DNA of 6,485 nt from Pseudomonadota bacterium (GTDB taxonomy: Bacteria > Pseudomonadota > Gammaproteobacteria > Xanthomonadales > Xanthomonadaceae), in the NCBI GenBank assembly GCA_023423675.1, contig JAFAFD010000373.1:1-6485 (forward strand). The letters are read 5' to 3'. Below are positions 6,409-6,485 of this stretch, piece by piece. A program made the translations under genes and the position numbers. The notes below the pieces were generated by a model. The model was not told the origin of the DNA and made no database searches. It was given only the letters and a program-made list of their open reading frames with translations. How positions within the stretch are numbered: position 1 is the first letter of the stretch; each line of letters starts with the position of its first letter.

Positions 6409-6431
6409 ATCCACGCATGGCGTGGATCTAC
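6409..6431 (-). repeat. SMAG/REP element, minus orientation (copy 1 of a tandem pair)
   Basis: ATCCACGC, loop ATG, GCGTGGAT, then CTAC: on the minus strand a GTAG head followed by an 8-bp perfect hairpin. This sequence class (GTAGATCCACGCC...) is typical of Stenotrophomonas intergenic DNA. Confidence 0.85.
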
Positions 6432-6433
6432 CA

Positions 6434-6456
6434 ATCCACGCATGGCGTGGATCTAC
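6434..6456 (-). repeat. SMAG/REP element, minus orientation (copy 2 of a tandem pair)
   Basis: Identical over 23 bases to the element at 6409-6431, separated from it by two bases, giving a 25-base period. The same orientation in both copies suggests local duplication rather than two separate insertions. Confidence 0.85.
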
Positions 6457-6473
6457 TGGGGACGAGGATTGCA

Positions 6474-6485
6474 GTAGATCCACGC
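6474..6485 (+). repeat. SMAG/REP element, plus orientation, truncated by the window end
   Basis: GTAGATCCACGC is the head and first stem arm of the same element type, now on the plus strand, facing the tandem pair across a 17-base spacer. Paired inverted elements of this kind are the usual dimeric REP arrangement. The second arm should lie just past the window. Confidence 0.75.

Noticed and set aside
6409..6485. A CRISPR-like array of short repeats
   Set aside because: The repeats are palindromic with a GTAG head, spaced by only 2 bases and then inverted; no unique spacers of 25-40 bases. They fit SMAG/REP elements.

Overview
The window is GC-rich bacterial chromosome. It most likely comes from Stenotrophomonas (S. 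maltophilia complex) or a very close Xanthomonadaceae relative. The best clue is the right end, which carries several short palindromes with a GTAG head (for example GTAGATCCACGC...GCGTGGAT). These look like the SMAG/REP elements known to be abundant in S. maltophilia. The gene content (AmgK/MurU recycling enzymes, L,D-transpeptidases, a HutD/Ves protein) fits that assignment.

Layout, left to right. Positions 1-3030 are a block of minus-strand genes, read here from upstream to downstream: an M20 metallopeptidase (3030-1537), a small GlsB/YeaQ-type membrane protein (1466-1197), the MurNAc/GlcNAc anomeric kinase AmgK (1136-111), and the first 37 codons of the uridylyltransferase MurU. MurU starts inside the AmgK stop codon and runs off the window. 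Positions 3031-3232 are a divergent intergenic region. The plus-strand half then holds a small secreted ComEA-like helix-hairpin-helix protein (3233-3559), a 350-base non-coding stretch (3560-3913), two adjacent L,D-transpeptidases from different YkuD subfamilies (3914-4987 and about 4999-5727), a HutD/Ves cupin protein (5762-6367), and a cluster of SMAG/REP palindromes (6364-6485).

Functionally, three of the genes concern peptidoglycan. AmgK-MurU salvage MurNAc to UDP-MurNAc in the cytoplasm. The two exported YkuD enzymes remodel or cross-link peptide stems in the periplasm. The peptidase, ComEA-like and HutD-like genes have no obvious link to this theme.

The most interesting element is non-coding. 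Between the ComEA-like gene and the first L,D-transpeptidase, an AT-rich -10-like element (TATAAA, 3694-3699) precedes about 125 nt that end in a strong intrinsic terminator (3792-3835). This stretch shows AGGAT twice in the apical loops of short GC-rich hairpins, plus an ACAAGGACGT motif that closely matches the CsrA/RsmA binding consensus. It looks like a CsrB/RsmY/RsmZ-type sRNA that would sequester RsmA/CsrA. Upstream of it, the 3' flank of the ComEA-like gene holds three more hairpins with GGA in the loop. This is inferred from sequence alone, but several independent details agree.
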